Origin: Dysidea avara
Lineage: Eukaryota; Porifera; Demospongiae; Dictyoceratida; Dysideidae
Direction: 5' to 3'
NCBI RefSeq assembly: GCF_963678975.1
Contig: NC_089275.1
Span: 16,504,220-16,568,219, forward strand
Length of the DNA: 64,000 bases
Shown here: in pieces, positions 12,077 through 26,800 of the stretch
Numbering within the stretch: position 1 is the first letter of the stretch
Layout: the number at the start of each line of letters is the position of its first letter
Notes under the pieces: model-generated
The model's database searches: none
What the model saw: only the letters and a program-made list of their open reading frames with translations
Told to the model about the DNA's origin: nothing
Made by a program: the position numbers and the translations under genes

Positions 12077-12339
12077 GAATCTCCAAGGGATTTGGTATGC
12101 TTAACATCATCATAATGACGTTATAAAGCAGTTATAGTGTAAATAACTAGGTATAGAGAAAGTGATGTGATTAAGCAGCAATAGTGTTTGTAGACTATGT
12201 TTTCTAGTAAAGAATGTAATATTTTGTGCTTCTATTGCCAATGCATTATTTTCATAGTGTGATGCTAAGGAGGGGGGGGGGACTGAAGTTAGCGTCATTA
12301 TGACGTTAAGCATACCAAAGTCAGTTTGGAGATGTTCCC
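12077..12339. mobile_element. Foldback element (about 263 bp)
   Basis: The left arm contains TTTGGTATGCTTAACATCAT and CATAATGACGTTA; the right arm has the inverted equivalents TAGCGTCATTATGACGTTAA and GCATACCAAAG. Arms of about 45 bp extend to GGGGAATCTCC / GGAGATGTTCCC. A G run lies at about 12271-12280. No clear target duplication. Confidence 0.65.
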
Positions 12340-13067
12340 TGTTTAAAAGTTTTTGAAACTGAAATACAATGCAACTATTGAAATCAATTACACACTGAGA
12401 CAGCAATAATTTAGTAAATTACACGTCTATGAAGTTTCTAGAGCAAGTACAGTACAACTCAAACGAAACCAGTTTTAAATTTTACAATATTTAATACCCT
12501 CATGCATGATACGTACCATTTCCTACTCTACTGATGTCATGCTACTGCGGTCACACACGTACTTCCCAGTAAACTAATGTCTCCAAATATGTACAATTAC
12601 AAAAACTAAAGCACTGCTCTATGATCTGTAGTAAACATTGACATTTAGATTAGTGATACCTTAACTATTTATGGTTGTTCTAGCAATTACAGATGGATCA
12701 TTTCCAAACCCATAATTTTTGGTCCCAGGTTAGCTTACTAAAGTATTCTGAAATAGTAATGTGTGAATTATCATTATTTTGCTAATATACATGACGCTTC
12801 CACATGCATGTTTCTAGTTATCCTATTTGGTGGGAATGGCGGAAAAAGATCTGGCTCCTTATGTACCTATTAATGTCATGTCCCAATCCCCCACCCCCTG
12901 GTAGGGTGGGGTGATAAAGGGGATTTGACAAAGTGTAGTATCAAATTCCCCAGTACTGGGGTTAAGAAGCTTGTCAAAAATGCCACTATGTCCCCACCTT
13001 GATAGAGGATTTCCATAACAAGCTTTAATTGGTAACTACACTAGCTATATAAAAGAAGTGCCACATC

Positions 13068-13690
13068 ATATCCTGCTTATTACCACCCTATATCTGTGAT
13101 GTGTACTTGCAGCAAAACTTTGGAACACATAGATACATTATCTTAACAAACTTGAAGACTCGTATTTGAGTTCCCAAAAGAATTATTCAGATGAACTCCA
13201 ATTGATTGAAACAACTCATGATGGCTATCTCCTTAAATCTAAAAGCCAGACTGATGTTATCTTTTAGATGTTAGCAAGAGATTTGGTAACTCATCAATTT
13301 TCTCTTACTAAACCTGCAGTATTATAGCATAAACAGTCAAAGACTGGATCCCTTAGTTTTGTCTAACCACACACAGTATGTGGTACTGTGTGCGGTGGTC
13401 ATTCCTCAGAACTATGCAGTTGATGTGGCTAATGGCATCCCCCAGGGTAGTGTCTTGGGGATTTTACTATCTCTAATTTAACATCCAGCTGTCACCTTTA
13501 TGCAGATGACTGTATTCTGTAAAGACGAATTGATTTCCAATCTGATACAAATACTCCTCAGAAGACATTAAGTAGCCTTAATCCTAAAGTATGGAACATG
13601 AAATTTATCTGAATATTCACTTCATGGATGTGATTTGGTTGGTTTAGCAAGGCTAGATTCTCTTAGATTCCAAGCTATCATTCAGCAGCC
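13068..13690 (+). pseudogene. Decayed non-LTR retrotransposon reverse transcriptase
   Basis: Several RT blocks survive in order but in different frames: YYHPISVMCTCSKTLEHI (13078 on), LQLIETTHD with TDVI (about 13199-13265), NGIPQGSVLG (13431-13460) and LYADDCIL (13497-13520, the catalytic YADD box). Stops and frameshifts separate them. The motif set fits CR1/L2/Jockey-type LINEs; the exact clade cannot be decided by eye. Endonuclease and 3' end are not recognised. Confidence 0.8.
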
Positions 13691-14450
13691 AACAGGCCCA
13701 ACAGGTAAGCAGCCAACATGTCGAAAAACTAATTCTGTTCATTCTTTTGTCACAACCTAAAGAGTTGTCGCTTGTGATGAGACTACCTCCAAACAAGCAG
13801 AGTGTCAACCATGATCAACTCACTTAACTGGCACTCCATCAGCAAACAGCATGAGGAATTATGATAAATTAGTTTTTCAAGATTACTAACAAATTTGTTG
13901 AATTACAAGTGTTGTTAAATTATATTGTACTGGACAGCCAGTGATTCAGAATCACTGATTTGTCCAAGGGGGCAGTCCCCAAAGGGAATTTAACATAGAC
14001 TAACTTTGATTTCAACACAGTAGATCTTTAAAGTACCGTATTGCCTAAATAAATTATTTCGACGGAGAAAATTTTCACTGATTTCAAAGGTTTGGAAGTC
14101 ATTTGGTCCACAGGTTTATTGTGCATGCATGCATACTATGTAGTGTACCATGCATAACTCGGTAAATTGAAGGCAATACTAATTACTGCAGCTGCAGCCA
14201 AATCAATGTAATACAAAAATGTTTCTTTCAGATACAATGATTGCAATTTAGTTTAGTTTCTGAGACAATGTGATTACTGACTATTGACTGCATGAGCTAT
14301 CAGATCTATACAATAACATTGTAGTCATTCTGAGAGCCATAATACAGAAGTTATTTTTTTACCTATATACCCAGAATACATGTATACACAGTGCTGCAGG
14401 GTATACCAAATTCCTTTAGCCCACCTATGCAACACTTGACACGTAAAAAT

Positions 14451-15081
14451 TAGAGCTGTACCGATATGGATTTTCAGTATGTACCGATACCCGATATTTG
14501 CATTACAAACAAAAGTCATATGCAAAAGTGTACATTTACCTACTCTGCAACAACATGTGGATATATTCATCATGTATTGCTCACTCTATGCCTGTGGTGA
14601 TAGTGGCTTGGGTTTCTATTGTGCAATCCAGATAATTAGACGCCCACAAACATTTTTATGCATACTCTCCCATGAAGCCTTAAACGGATATTTCTGCATT
14701 ACTCCGCATTTTATTGGCTTGTGCGAAGGCTGGTACAATAGGTTTCCTTGGTTTTCCTGTGCTGTTCTTTATATCACAAAGGTACTATATAACTGCTTCA
14801 TTTAAGACTGATACGCTTTAATAAAAGCTAGAATCGCGTGTATTTGTATGGCTTCTCGTAGCATAGCGTTTGTTGTACAGTGAACAATAAGCCACTGCCA
14901 CTAAACAGCCACATGGATAATGTAGAAAACCAATATATAATCCATGTATACACAAACTATTGCTGTATAAATATTGGTATTGATATCGATCCTCTTACTG
15001 TTCTTTACCGATACCAATATTGGTAAAAATACCATATCGGCGCCCGATGTTTTGGCCGATCCGATTATCGGTACAGCTCTA
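14451..15081. mobile_element. hAT-like non-autonomous element (631 bp)
   Basis: Exact 8-bp duplication GTAAAAAT at 14443-14450 and 15082-15089. The termini TAGAGCTGTACCGATA and TATCGGTACAGCTCTA are perfect inverted repeats. Subterminal blocks repeat CCGATACC/GGTATCGG and ATATTGG motifs. The open frames inside show no recognisable transposase. Confidence 0.85.
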
Positions 15082-17828
15082 GTAAAAATAACAACAGAAT
15101 CAAATACTGTAAGTTGATAAATAGGTGCTTGGCTATACACACAGGTGTACTATAACTAGCTACTTAAATTGTGTAGTCACCTTAAGACTAAAATTATATA
15201 ATAATTATGCATATAGTGTGCACATATTCCAAAGTCACTGGATATTTTAGGCATCACTTTCTTCCATGTCCCTAAGTGATTATAATAAATCATATCAACG
15301 TATAATAAATAGATTAATCCTTGTAAGTTTAGATACACATAGTTACACATTGTAATGTCTGATGGCCACATACATATAACACAGTAATTTTGAATCACAA
15401 TTGCACATTTCCGACAAAGATGTAGCCAGAAAGTTAGGGCAGGTTCCTGCTCTATTGAAATGTCCAGGTGTTCTATTAGAGTACCTTAGCCAAGGTAGCT
15501 ATACACAATTGCCTTAATGGGAGCTATACTACTGGTACAGTAGATTATCACTTTAATCACAATTATGCCAAATAGTGGAAGATGTGGAACACCCTCAAAT
15601 GTCTAACTAAACACTTATTATTATCAATTTTTATATCCAAAGAAAGATGGCCTGATAATTTATAAACCAATACAAATGTACAAACATAGTTATAGTGACC
15701 GTAGTTGACAAAACCGGGCTTCCACACGCATCCACTTCATTGACTTTAACTGCTTGTAACTTTAGGGGGCCCCCACACTATTTTCAAAAGCATGTCCCCC
15801 CCCCCCCCCCCTCCCCCCCACACACACATGCACTTTTTAGGCCAAGTAGCCAAAGCTGTATACACACACAGAAATACATACCTCCATATGAGAAGCCATA
15901 CAACCATCATGCAAAATCACTCTCTGGGGTGTAGCATCACCAGACCACCACAACTGTCAAGCCATTCATTGTACACAAAAAGCGCCTGTAACTTTATTTC
16001 CCTGTTGTTCAAATATTTCCTGAATCTCGTGCAGTGAGAAGTTTAAACAGTAGAAAGAGTACCACATCTGTGGCATTAGAGGTCTATATGATGTGGAAAA
16101 GATTTAACTCTAATTGAGGTTGGTAACAGCAGTTCCACTGTAGTGCACAAGTGTATGGAAGTTGCTGAGACTACCAACAATTATAACCAGAAATTATGAA
16201 GACTTTTGTGAAGTAGATTTATTAAGTACTCTAAAGAGAAACATACAAGGATGCTAAAAATGAAAGTGGCCAACCGTGAACACAGTGTGGCATTCACGTG
16301 ATCTACACTCAGTTTGGGAAATACAAAGTAATGATGTTTCACTAACAATTAATGTTGTAATCCTTGTAGTGTGAAGTAGCATAAAGAGAAGACCTTCAAG
16401 TGAAGATGATTTCTTACGTGATATATACATGCATTGAGCACATGCAGTTGGTGTAGTGGAGCATAGCAGCCATTAGCGGGATAGGGAGTGAAGAGATAGC
16501 TATATGCAGTATAGGTGTAGGGCTATTAGCTAGTGATAACACACTCCAAAACACCTATAAACGTATGTATGAACTGGGTATAGGAGCCATATCAATGGGA
16601 CCTGTGTGTCTACATGGGAGTTGATCAGTTTATGGTTAACTTGTTATCGCTATCTTTGCCCCCCTCCCCCCCCCCCCCTCCCACTCTGCAAATCGTTCCT
16701 ACACCTTTGCCGCTACGTATGCTATTGACCTAAACATTTCATGCAATTCTTTCATAGCATGTGATACACCCACAAAATTTAAAGGTGATAGAATACTCCC
16801 ATGTTGAGTTACAGTACAATCCTTTAAAGTCACAAATCTGGTTTTGTCAAATCTGGTCATAAATATTATTTACTGCTTATACAAATAATTATACATACAT
16901 ACACCCCCTGTACATTATGCATAATGTTCATACTTACATTCCAGAGAATGTTGGGGGATATGTGTGCACCACTTTGGTAATTGGAGACAACTCCTACCAA
17001 TAGCAGCATTAGAAACCATGGGACAATTGTACCACATTTTATGGATGGTAGGTCAAGTAGCCTAAAGCCTGACTATAGACTACACCCATTTTGAAACACA
17101 AGTATAGTGGAATGTCAACTCATATACCCTGTACATACATGGGATCACATCTTACATAACTAAATGTGGGTTATGATGCAACAACTAGCTAGCTGTTTTG
17201 GATGTGAACTTGTTAGCAAATGTAAGTACTTACCGCAATAAAAGGTTTATGAATTTAAAACATTAAAATGCAGCTTTGCAAACAAATAGCTTTAAGCCCT
17301 TTAGCCTTTTACTCTTCCCTGTGAATTTTCACAAATTAAATCAAATCATAATGTTCTTCATTAATAGTAGTATTTTATATAGCAGTGAAGTGTGATATTT
17401 CAATTAAAAATCCAATGTGGAAAGCTTGACAGTTTGCTTAAGAGTAAATACTACCTCAAATATGTATGTTATTGAATCTCAGAGCTGGTGGAAGAGTTAG
17501 GGAAAGTAACGGCTATGATCAGGGTTATCACTGATAAAGTGTGTAAAGCACAGTTGGGTCTGAAATTGCACTGGAAGTGTTTTCAAGCAGTACTTTGAGC
17601 TCTTCTATTGCTGACTGTAATTTTAGTGTATATTTATACTTCAACCTGCTATATGGCCTCTGTCATAGTGGCTGTTGCTTTATCACCTATATCAACCTTG
17701 AGGTATGCATGTATAATGTTTATGGATAGGTGAAATCTTATAGATGCGTAATGTAATGTTTTATGGATCATAAGTGTGGTTGGTGTACAATATGCCCGTG
17801 TTTAGGTTGATATAAGAACTGGTTTAAC
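15082..17828. other. Gene-free 3' flank of gene A
   Basis: AT-rich DNA without a recognisable gene. It contains a C run and CA-rich stretch at 15797-15830, another C run at about 16660-16680, and no strong canonical poly(A) signal close to the gene A stop. The ORFs at 15695-16037 are low-complexity translations of the C/CA runs. Confidence 0.6.
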
Positions 17829-20800
17829 TTACAGGTTCAACTCTTGGTTACTGGCCAAAAGCTTTAGCCGTGCAGTAGCAATTTCTTTACTGGTAGCAAC
17901 TGGTGGCTCTGCTACTTGTGCTCTTGGATGATGCACCATCAAATGTGCACCACTACTGGTGTACATATAATTGTGATGATGATGATGTGAATGCCTTCTG
18001 TGAGCAGGTGAGGAAGTTGTAACATTGATGTGACTAAATGATCCAGATCTTGCACGAGTTTCCTGTAATTGAGGTTGAGCTAGTAGGTTAGAATCACTTG
18101 GAGAACGAATGAGAATATTCCCAGCTACAACATTGTTGTTCACAGGCTCATTAATGGGATCAGAGATATGCACAACTGGAATACTAGTGTCAGTGGTGCT
18201 TCCAATAGGATTCTCTTCTATTTCAATAGATGATAGTAGACTAGAATCACCACTCTCATTAATGCACAATAGATCAAGCACAGGAGCACCCGTAGCTGGT
18301 TTACGAACACGAGGAATTGGGAATGGATAGTTCTTAGTTGGATCATCATCTGGTTCTCCTTCTGCCCAGTCACGTAAGAACCCACGTGATCGTTGTTTCC
18401 AGTTTTTCTAGATATTAAACAAATACTGATTTTACATACAGAACAAAAAAACCCACAGTGATACAAATGCACACAATTACATGGTGTTGTTTGAAACAAC
18501 ATTTGTGTCTGGATCTACGAAAACCGTTCTTATCACCCAAGACAAGAAGCTTGATTTTTTCTCACAAACACAAAGCTTAAAGAATGCATTATCACGTTTC
18601 ACTGCCACAGTCGACCAGAGTAAAGTGGTCTGCTTTTGTTGGCTGCTTTTTAAAAGCACAGTGGCGAGCCGTACGAGCGGTCTGGGGTCTTGATGGAACC
18701 CTGGTCAACCAGGAGATGGCTGTGTGTGGTTTTACAGCTCCGTGGTGCTGGACAATGACCTGTGCTGTAAATTTCCTTTCATTTTAGCCAGTTCTGAGGT
18801 CTGAATGGCCCATAACTTGGCCTAATTCATCCCAACACGTTTCTTTTCAATTTTTGAACACCATCTTTCCCGCCTTCCAGGGACCCCGCCTCCCACTTTT
18901 CTGGAGCTCGCCTGATACAGACAACCTCGGTTTAAAAACTATCTAAAATGGCAAGAAACTTAGCTGTCGGTTACTTCTTCAGTGGATGATCAGAAAGGTA
19001 AGAAATTGCTGTGAAATGTGTGAAAATTTGGTATGCGTAGCTACAACCATTGGCCAGCTACAACACTCTGAATATTTTTAAAACTGACGTTTCTCGATAC
19101 TTTTAAATGGGCGATAAGACCGGTTTTCCCAGAGACAGTCACATTTGTGAGGTTAAGGATTATGAGTATACATCAAAAAACTTAATATCCATGACATTTA
19201 TTGTGGCTTTCAAATCTGAACCTCATAACTCAACCAATATCAGGTTAGCTACTCAAAACTGAAAAGTGAATGTCATATATGGTTTTCCATTTTGGTACAT
19301 GTACTTTTAGATCTTAACATCAATTATACAAGCATACTGTATATAATAATTACTCTAAAATACACATATAATAACAAAAACATATGCACACTTACTGACA
19401 GTGACTGGTAAGCATGGTCAAATATACCGATGAACAAACTGAGTACAATGTAGATGAACAGGAACATGAAGACAAAGAGGTACAACTTGCAAAATGTTTG
19501 TACAGCATTGGATGGAACGTCTACTCCTGTAAATGTCTCATAGAGATCATCTCCATTGAGGATACAAAACAGGCTTACTGCACTCTCAATGGGTCCACCA
19601 AACTGGCAAATAAGACAATTGCATGTGGATGTCACATTGTAAATTATAACGTTCTACCTATAGTGACACAAAGAGTGGCATAAAATTACCTTTGTATGGT
19701 AAGATCCGAGAACTAGCCATCCACATAGTGAGAATGCTGTGAACAGGATCATGACGTAAATAGCAAATCGTAGAATGCTAGGAAGAGCTAGTCGAACTGT
19801 TATTAGCAATACCTGTGTAGAGAAATAACACGGGGAAGTTAATATGTATGTATATTAACTACTATTTGACTGGCTGCAATTGAGAAAACTAGACATTGCT
19901 AAGGGTGTTTCATCTTCAGCAACAACTTTATGATTTATAATATGGCTGCAATAAACTGACTGCAATTGCATGCCTAATAAGCCTTTACCTATGTAGCTAT
20001 GGGACATACGGAACCAAAATAATTCCTTTCAAATGGTGATATTGTAGTTGCAGTAGATTGTTTGTGGTAACAATAACTGTGATAAATGTATATGTATATG
20101 CACAGGTACATTATACATAATGTATCTAAGTACACAACACAGTATAACTACAGTTACTAACATGTACAGATTCAAAGTACTTCAGAAGACCAAACAGACC
20201 ACACCACAGCAAGAGAATTCCAATTCCAAGTAAAATACTGATAGCCTCCAGCAAATCAATATTGATAGTTTCCTAACAAAAGAAATGCAATACACTTTAT
20301 CAAACTTGTGATGACCATGCATGTGACTACTGTGATTTGCTATTTTTTTTTTGTAAAATACCTTTGTATACAAAATGTGTATGAAAATATCTTAGACAAA
20401 ACTTTTTATGTAAAATCTAACTACTGTAATAAAGCAGTCATTAACGTAAATCGTACAAAAATATTTTACATGAAAATGTTTATCAAAAATTTTTTTACAT
20501 GAAATTAATTTGAATTATGGTAAAAATAATGTGTCCATTGTACACTATATACAGCTACAACACATGTGTTATATGATTGTAATAAGATTATATTTCAAAT
20601 TTATAACCAAACTAATCTTATGTTTCTCAGATGCAGCAGGTCAGTGTTTTGGCAAAATATAAATTACATGATCTCTTAAAATGAGTGCTAATATGGCTGT
20701 AAACTCCTAAATATTGCACAAGCAGTAACAGGTGTAGTAGCAAACAGGAGGGAAATGGAGCTCCATCACTATAATTATTTCAGAAGTAAAGACTGAGATA

Positions 20801-23800
20801 ACCTAATAGAGCAGTCATATACATCAGTTTCAACTGAAATTATTAAATTTTATTTTTCATTTACCTTTCAACCTGCCCAGTCACTAACAGAGGGAAAAAA
20901 CAGTTAATGAAATATGAGAAATTTAGTATGGCCTTATTGTTTGTACTGGATTGCCAACATTGCACATTAATTTTGCTCTTTAATTGATTTTGCTGTTTGC
21001 AATAAACACTTATTCTTTGCCAATTTAACACCTCACTGGATTGTATGGTACTGATTGTACCATATATCTGGAAAGTTTTAGTGAGTGAATGGTGCTTTGC
21101 CAAACTAAAATCTGACGAATCTTTTGTCCAATACAAATCTGTAAAAAACTCACCAAACTACTTCTCACCAAAATCAAAATTCGCCAAAGGTCCCTTTTAC
21201 CAAACTTTCTGGCTATATGGTGCATATATTGTACCAGTAAATTTTCTGAAGCATGTAAAGTTTCACTAGAAGTATGAATAATACATATATCTCTGACCAT
21301 AGGTAGTGGGGCCCCTTAGTCCACCATTGGTGTGTGTGTCGGGGGGGGATGGGGGAAGATTGCTGAAATTTTTCTTCTTGGAATAGGGCTAACAGCTTTA
21401 AAAGATCGATATACTCTAATAGAATGGTCAAGGAACAGTCAAGCGCTTCATAAAAAGACAGTCTATAATGAAACAAATATTCTGAACTACTAATTAACTT
21501 TTCCAAAACTGCTACTTGTCAACAGCAAATAGCCTTTTTGAACACTTACAGTTACTGTACGTATTACTAAATAAGAGGGTATTAAATTGAAAATTGCTGC
21601 ACCTATAAATTGATTCTGGTGAACTTTAAGACATCAGGAATAAAATGGCTCCACAGACCCTCTGCTACCAGTGACGTTACACTCTGGTCATTGGAATGTA
21701 CACAGTATGCTACAGCTGATTTGTGCAATCCAATCATACCTGTATGTCATAGTCACTGTACACTTTAAGCAAAGTGGCAGCAAATATCAGAAGGATAACA
21801 AACAACATCAACAAGTACCACTTGTTATACAGTGGACTAATTTCTTGCCATCGTAGATGCCTCTCATGGTATGCTAGGAAATGTAACTTAACAGCCTGTA
21901 TGATAAAGGTGATAATAAAGTACCAATTAACATACACCTGTGAGTACATATACATGGTGACATCTCTAGTAAATGAGTGTTGTAATAACTTTAAGACAGA
22001 TAGTAAAGGAAATTAAATGAATCGTATCTTTGAAGTGGTTGGGTATCAAAGCCATGAGCAAACTGCATTCCACAGACAATATCAAGATATTACCAGGGTA
22101 ATATGTGAGAGCAGTGTCTTTGAGAGTGGCAATGCTAAAGTGGCATAAATGCATATGCAGCTGCAGCATATCAAACATTTTTTTGCAGTGGTTAAACAGC
22201 TGTTTTGAAATGCAGCACTCTTTCTATAGAATATTAAACAACTGATGTGCATAGGGCAAACCAATATTATCTTGTTTATCTGGGCGTTAGTACTGTTTGC
22301 TCTATGTGGTAAGCAAATAAGTGAATTTCCAGTGGAAAAAGAGAAAGAAAATATCACCTTATAGTATTTAATAATTATACACTTTCCAAATGCATTATAG
22401 ATTTTAAAGTACCCACAGAGCAGCTACTACATATATATATACCTTAGTTAGCTTGCTACTTTGAAATATAGAAAATGCATACGTCGAAGACGACATGATA
22501 AGAAGGGTCAATACAACAATATCTATTATAGAAGTTCTTTTCCTATCCACAAAGTTGTTGGCAATTCTTCTAAAAGTAGGGGTAGTGTCGATATCCACCT
22601 CAAAGTTGTTGTACAGTTTGTTATCCAAACTAATCACAATGTGAAAGTGAACCTGAACTGAATTGTACTCTTCAATGACACCTTTATCATATGTTGCATC
22701 AAACACGAACTCAAATTTTATGGTTCTAATTCTATATAATATACATACACAGATGTACATATACATGCAGAGGTTACAAAATTAATACAAAATTCTTCAA
22801 AAGTATATGGAGCACTGCCTAACAAATGAATAAAAAGAACATGAAATATTTTTAACCACCAAGGCCGGCTCTGGAGGGGGGCTGAGTAGGCCATGGCCCA
22901 CCCAACATTTTCTCAACTACAGTAAACTTGACTAGTACGTAGTGGACCATAGATATTATAGTATATAATATCTATGAGTATAGACTAACAGTACAAGAAG
23001 CCATACAATTATACGTGCTAGTCTGCTTTCTTTAGTAAAACTTACACTTGAACTTACCAAACTTTATTGTAAACTATACTAAGCACTAGTCTTTACTGCA
23101 TGAAATAGGTTAGAGAACTTAGATACTGTGCTACAAGTCTACCAGTCTCTCAACTACAAAGTATTATGGAAAAGTCTTGGCAGGAGCACACATCAAAATA
23201 ATTGTTAATGCCTAATTGTCTATGTGGTACAATTTAGGCCTCGCCTCTATATTTACAGTAACAGTACTGTGGTCATTATTCATCTAGCAACTGGCCAATA
23301 AGCTTAGATTGAATGCTTATTATGCAGCTGTTAGTGAACGAATTCAGTGTAGTTATTGATTGTAATAGATAACTATGCCCAACTGAAATTTGGCTAAATA
23401 TGCTTCTAGATGGCATTTCCTAGGTGATAATTTTAAAAATTTTCCTGGGGGAGCATGCCCCCAGGCCCCCTAGTAAGAGCATGCATAGCATATTGAGTGT
23501 GCTTCACATACTACCTACCACCAACCATAGATGGCTCACCCAACCCAATTTTGCCAGAGCCAGTCCTGACCACTTCTATATACTGATAAAATTATATGAC
23601 AAGGCTAGACTTGGTACATGAATAATGCAAGTTATGCAACTGACACAACGACTGTAGGTTTTCAAATTGAAAAAAATAACTGTTACGTACCTTTGTGATG
23701 AATTTTTATTTGTTGAAAAATAAAATTTTTATGCAAAATTTATTCTTGATTATAAGATTAATTCTTTAGAAAAAGGTTAAACTTTGCTATACGTAATTAT

Positions 23801-26800
23801 ACTCAGTATACTATTCAGCATACTCAGTATACTGATACACTCACATGTCCAAGTTGCTCCCACGTATGTAGCAGTCTACTTGACTCTTCACACTACAGTT
23901 ACAATATTCAATGGAACAACTACTACTGGTGGAATCTTCATTACAACACGGTTCATTTTTTGGTCTCATGTGAGCACTACTAGTATCAGGATTGTAAGGG
24001 AACACCTCTATGTAAGATGTGGTATTTCTATTTTCACCTGTGTGTATACATGTACATACATATGTAGAAGCATGGTAAAGCACATGGTAACTATCTATGA
24101 AATAATTAATTCTTAGTATCATATTAAACTCAAACGTTGGTAAACTATAAACATATTATAACAGTTCATATTCATGGAAGAGCTGTTGGTTGATTGATGG
24201 AAGGCTTTGTCATGCATGACAAGCTGAGGTTTAATGTTTCATGTTTAAGGAGAATTTCTGTTAGCACTTATAGAGAGAACTGGGAGCTGCTAAAACTGAT
24301 GCATGTGTGTACCATTGCATGAATTTATTAGTTCAAAATTGAATTGCATTTTAAAAACACGTGTATTTGGAATTTACTGTGGTATATCATATAGTGTTAT
24401 TATTTCTTAAGTTTGGAATGTTTTCGTCTTGTACGGTATGTACATCAGTGAAAGATTCAATCTCAGGAGGACAAACTTATGGGGAGCCCTTAGACTACCC
24501 AGTATATGAACTCACACGGAAATACATTTGTATCATTGTGACCACATCCACCAATATCAAAGTCAATGATCATTGTCAAATGAGTAGCATTCTTCACAGT
24601 ACCATTACCCTCCAAGATGTTAAACTCACTCACTGATTGTTGGTACATGTCATAATACTACAGCAAACACCAAGTACAGTTATGCATGCTACAAAATTAA
24701 TTGTGTGTACATGTAACACGTGGGCATGTGCATAATTATATGAAATATATACACAAATTATTCCATGTTTTTCTTTGAGTAGGTAGGCTTGAGCCAATTA
24801 TGCTTTGAAAATAGCCTATTACGCTTTTGAGCAGTGCTAAAAAATCCAGCCCATCACAGCATAACTTATACACAGATACTGACCGTATTTATTCCGTTTA
24901 TGTTTTGGTGTTGGAACTAAATAGTTTAAAAATTCTGCTTATGCTCAAACAAAAACAGATTACAGACACCAATAGCGAATGCCAGTTTATAGACTTGAGA
25001 TTCGTTTGGTCTTGTTTTAGGGTTTTTTTGAAATAGTTGTTTCAATACTGACTAAAGATGCAATTAGTATATAGGTAGTATTGGAACACTATTTTTGCTG
25101 TGTATTATGCTCAAAATTATGCTCTTAAAATCAAGATTATGCTCTCGAGTTGACTGTTTTATTCGAGTATATCAGCCTTTTCTGACTGCTGAATTAGAGG
25201 AAGTGACTGTCCTATTAGAGTATCTCAATATTGTTTTCACAAAGTGTGAATAATCAGCCAAGAAACACTAAAAATAATAATACAACACATTTTCTTGATA
25301 TTAAATGCAGTGCTAAGGTACAGTGTGTTCAATGTTTGTATTTTGGCATGCGCACTGCATATTTTATTTTAAAAATCATCCTATTATGCTGGCATAATGT
25401 TTGATACTTTTGCTAACCCATTATGCTTAAAATTATGCTGGCACAATTGGTGCAAACCTATCTTTGAGTACTTATAGCAAGAGTGAATGCTTTTAACAGA
25501 AAAGGCACATCTGACTGTTCTATTTGGGCTTATACGATGTGACACCTTTGTTAGAATTCTAACTGCTTTATTAGAGCATCACAATTTTTGCAATCCAAAA
25601 TTCTGTTCATTCAAAGTCAGTGTATTTTAACAGTGGTAATTGTTAGTGGTAGCTACACCACTAGCTGTAGTAGGTACGTGTTACGCTGGATCCTCAAAAA
25701 CATTTAATAACTCATGGACGCAATTGCACATAATCTTGAAATTTGGCTCATTTGTAGCACTCACTGCTTGACCTGCTAAAAATATTTCAAATCTTTTTGT
25801 TCAAATGTCTGACTCAATATTTACAGTCATTCAAAATTTCCACTATACATTTTGTAATGTAAAGCCATAAAGTGCTGCATCCATTACAACCCTTTCCTGA
25901 ACTTGTAGTGGAGCCAAACCACACATGCCTGTTGTTGACAACTTCATTGTCACCACTATCATCTGGTTGGCTGAAATGTCAATTCTCTTGAGAAACAAAC
26001 CACTTTTTCATTTGTAGCTTTATCTCAGGATCCAGCTCAACTTGTGGTTTTGTACATACTATATACTCTTCGGTATAAAGTATTCTTTTGGACATCACAT
26101 AGCCATTCAAGGCAACATGCTCATGCTAACATTTGAAGTCAATAGCAACAGTTTTGATTTTTACAACAGTGAACTCCAGTGTATCATCCCTGTACAATAG
26201 TTTCAATACCCTTTGATAGCGTACTATCATTCTTTGCATGTAGTAGCTTAATTTTTTTGTGTGAATGCGCATGCACATGCAATAAATTTTGCAAGACTTT
26301 TAAAATAAAACTAGGCACAAGCTTTTCTGCCTGGCTTGCAGTTTGCTGTGGGCACTGGTTAATCACTATGATATGATATGATGGATTATACATGCAAGAA
26401 AATGTCTTCAAAATGATGTCTGGTCAAACTCAATTGCTTTTTTAAATATATTATCTGTTGTATGGCGATTCATGTTAGTTGTTAACACACTGACTCATTT
26501 ACCAGAATAATGTTTACTGACGTTGGATAATATGCAGTAAAACCCGCCAGGAAAAATGGAAGGGTATTATGCGTGATACTTTTAGTGAATTCCAATGTAC
26601 ACAAGTAAGTACATATGTATTCTGCAGAAGGAAAATTAATAATCTAAACTCACAGAGTTTACGGTGTGTTCAATTTGCTTGTATACATGATCCAGTGAGT
26701 ACAATTTGTTGATATTATCATTACACTCATTCCTTATGAAGTAACTGTGAAATGACTTGGTGTTTTCTACCATAAAACTTGTCAACTTGATCTTGTCAGA

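Noticed and set aside
14479-14805. 108-codon frame
   Set aside because: Entirely inside the 631-bp hAT-like element; no transposase motif.
15695-16037. Proline-rich frames
   Set aside because: Produced by C runs and CA repeats; no conserved context.
20168-20272. Shorter exon 7 of gene A using a GTACAT donor
   Set aside because: The GTTAGT donor 6 nt downstream is shared with gene B and keeps the two residues before the TM5 exon; both keep frame, so the shorter form is not excluded.
23841-24116. Plus-strand frames over exon 4 of gene A (and 41239-41451 over exon 4 of gene B)
   Set aside because: Antisense shadows of conserved coding exons.
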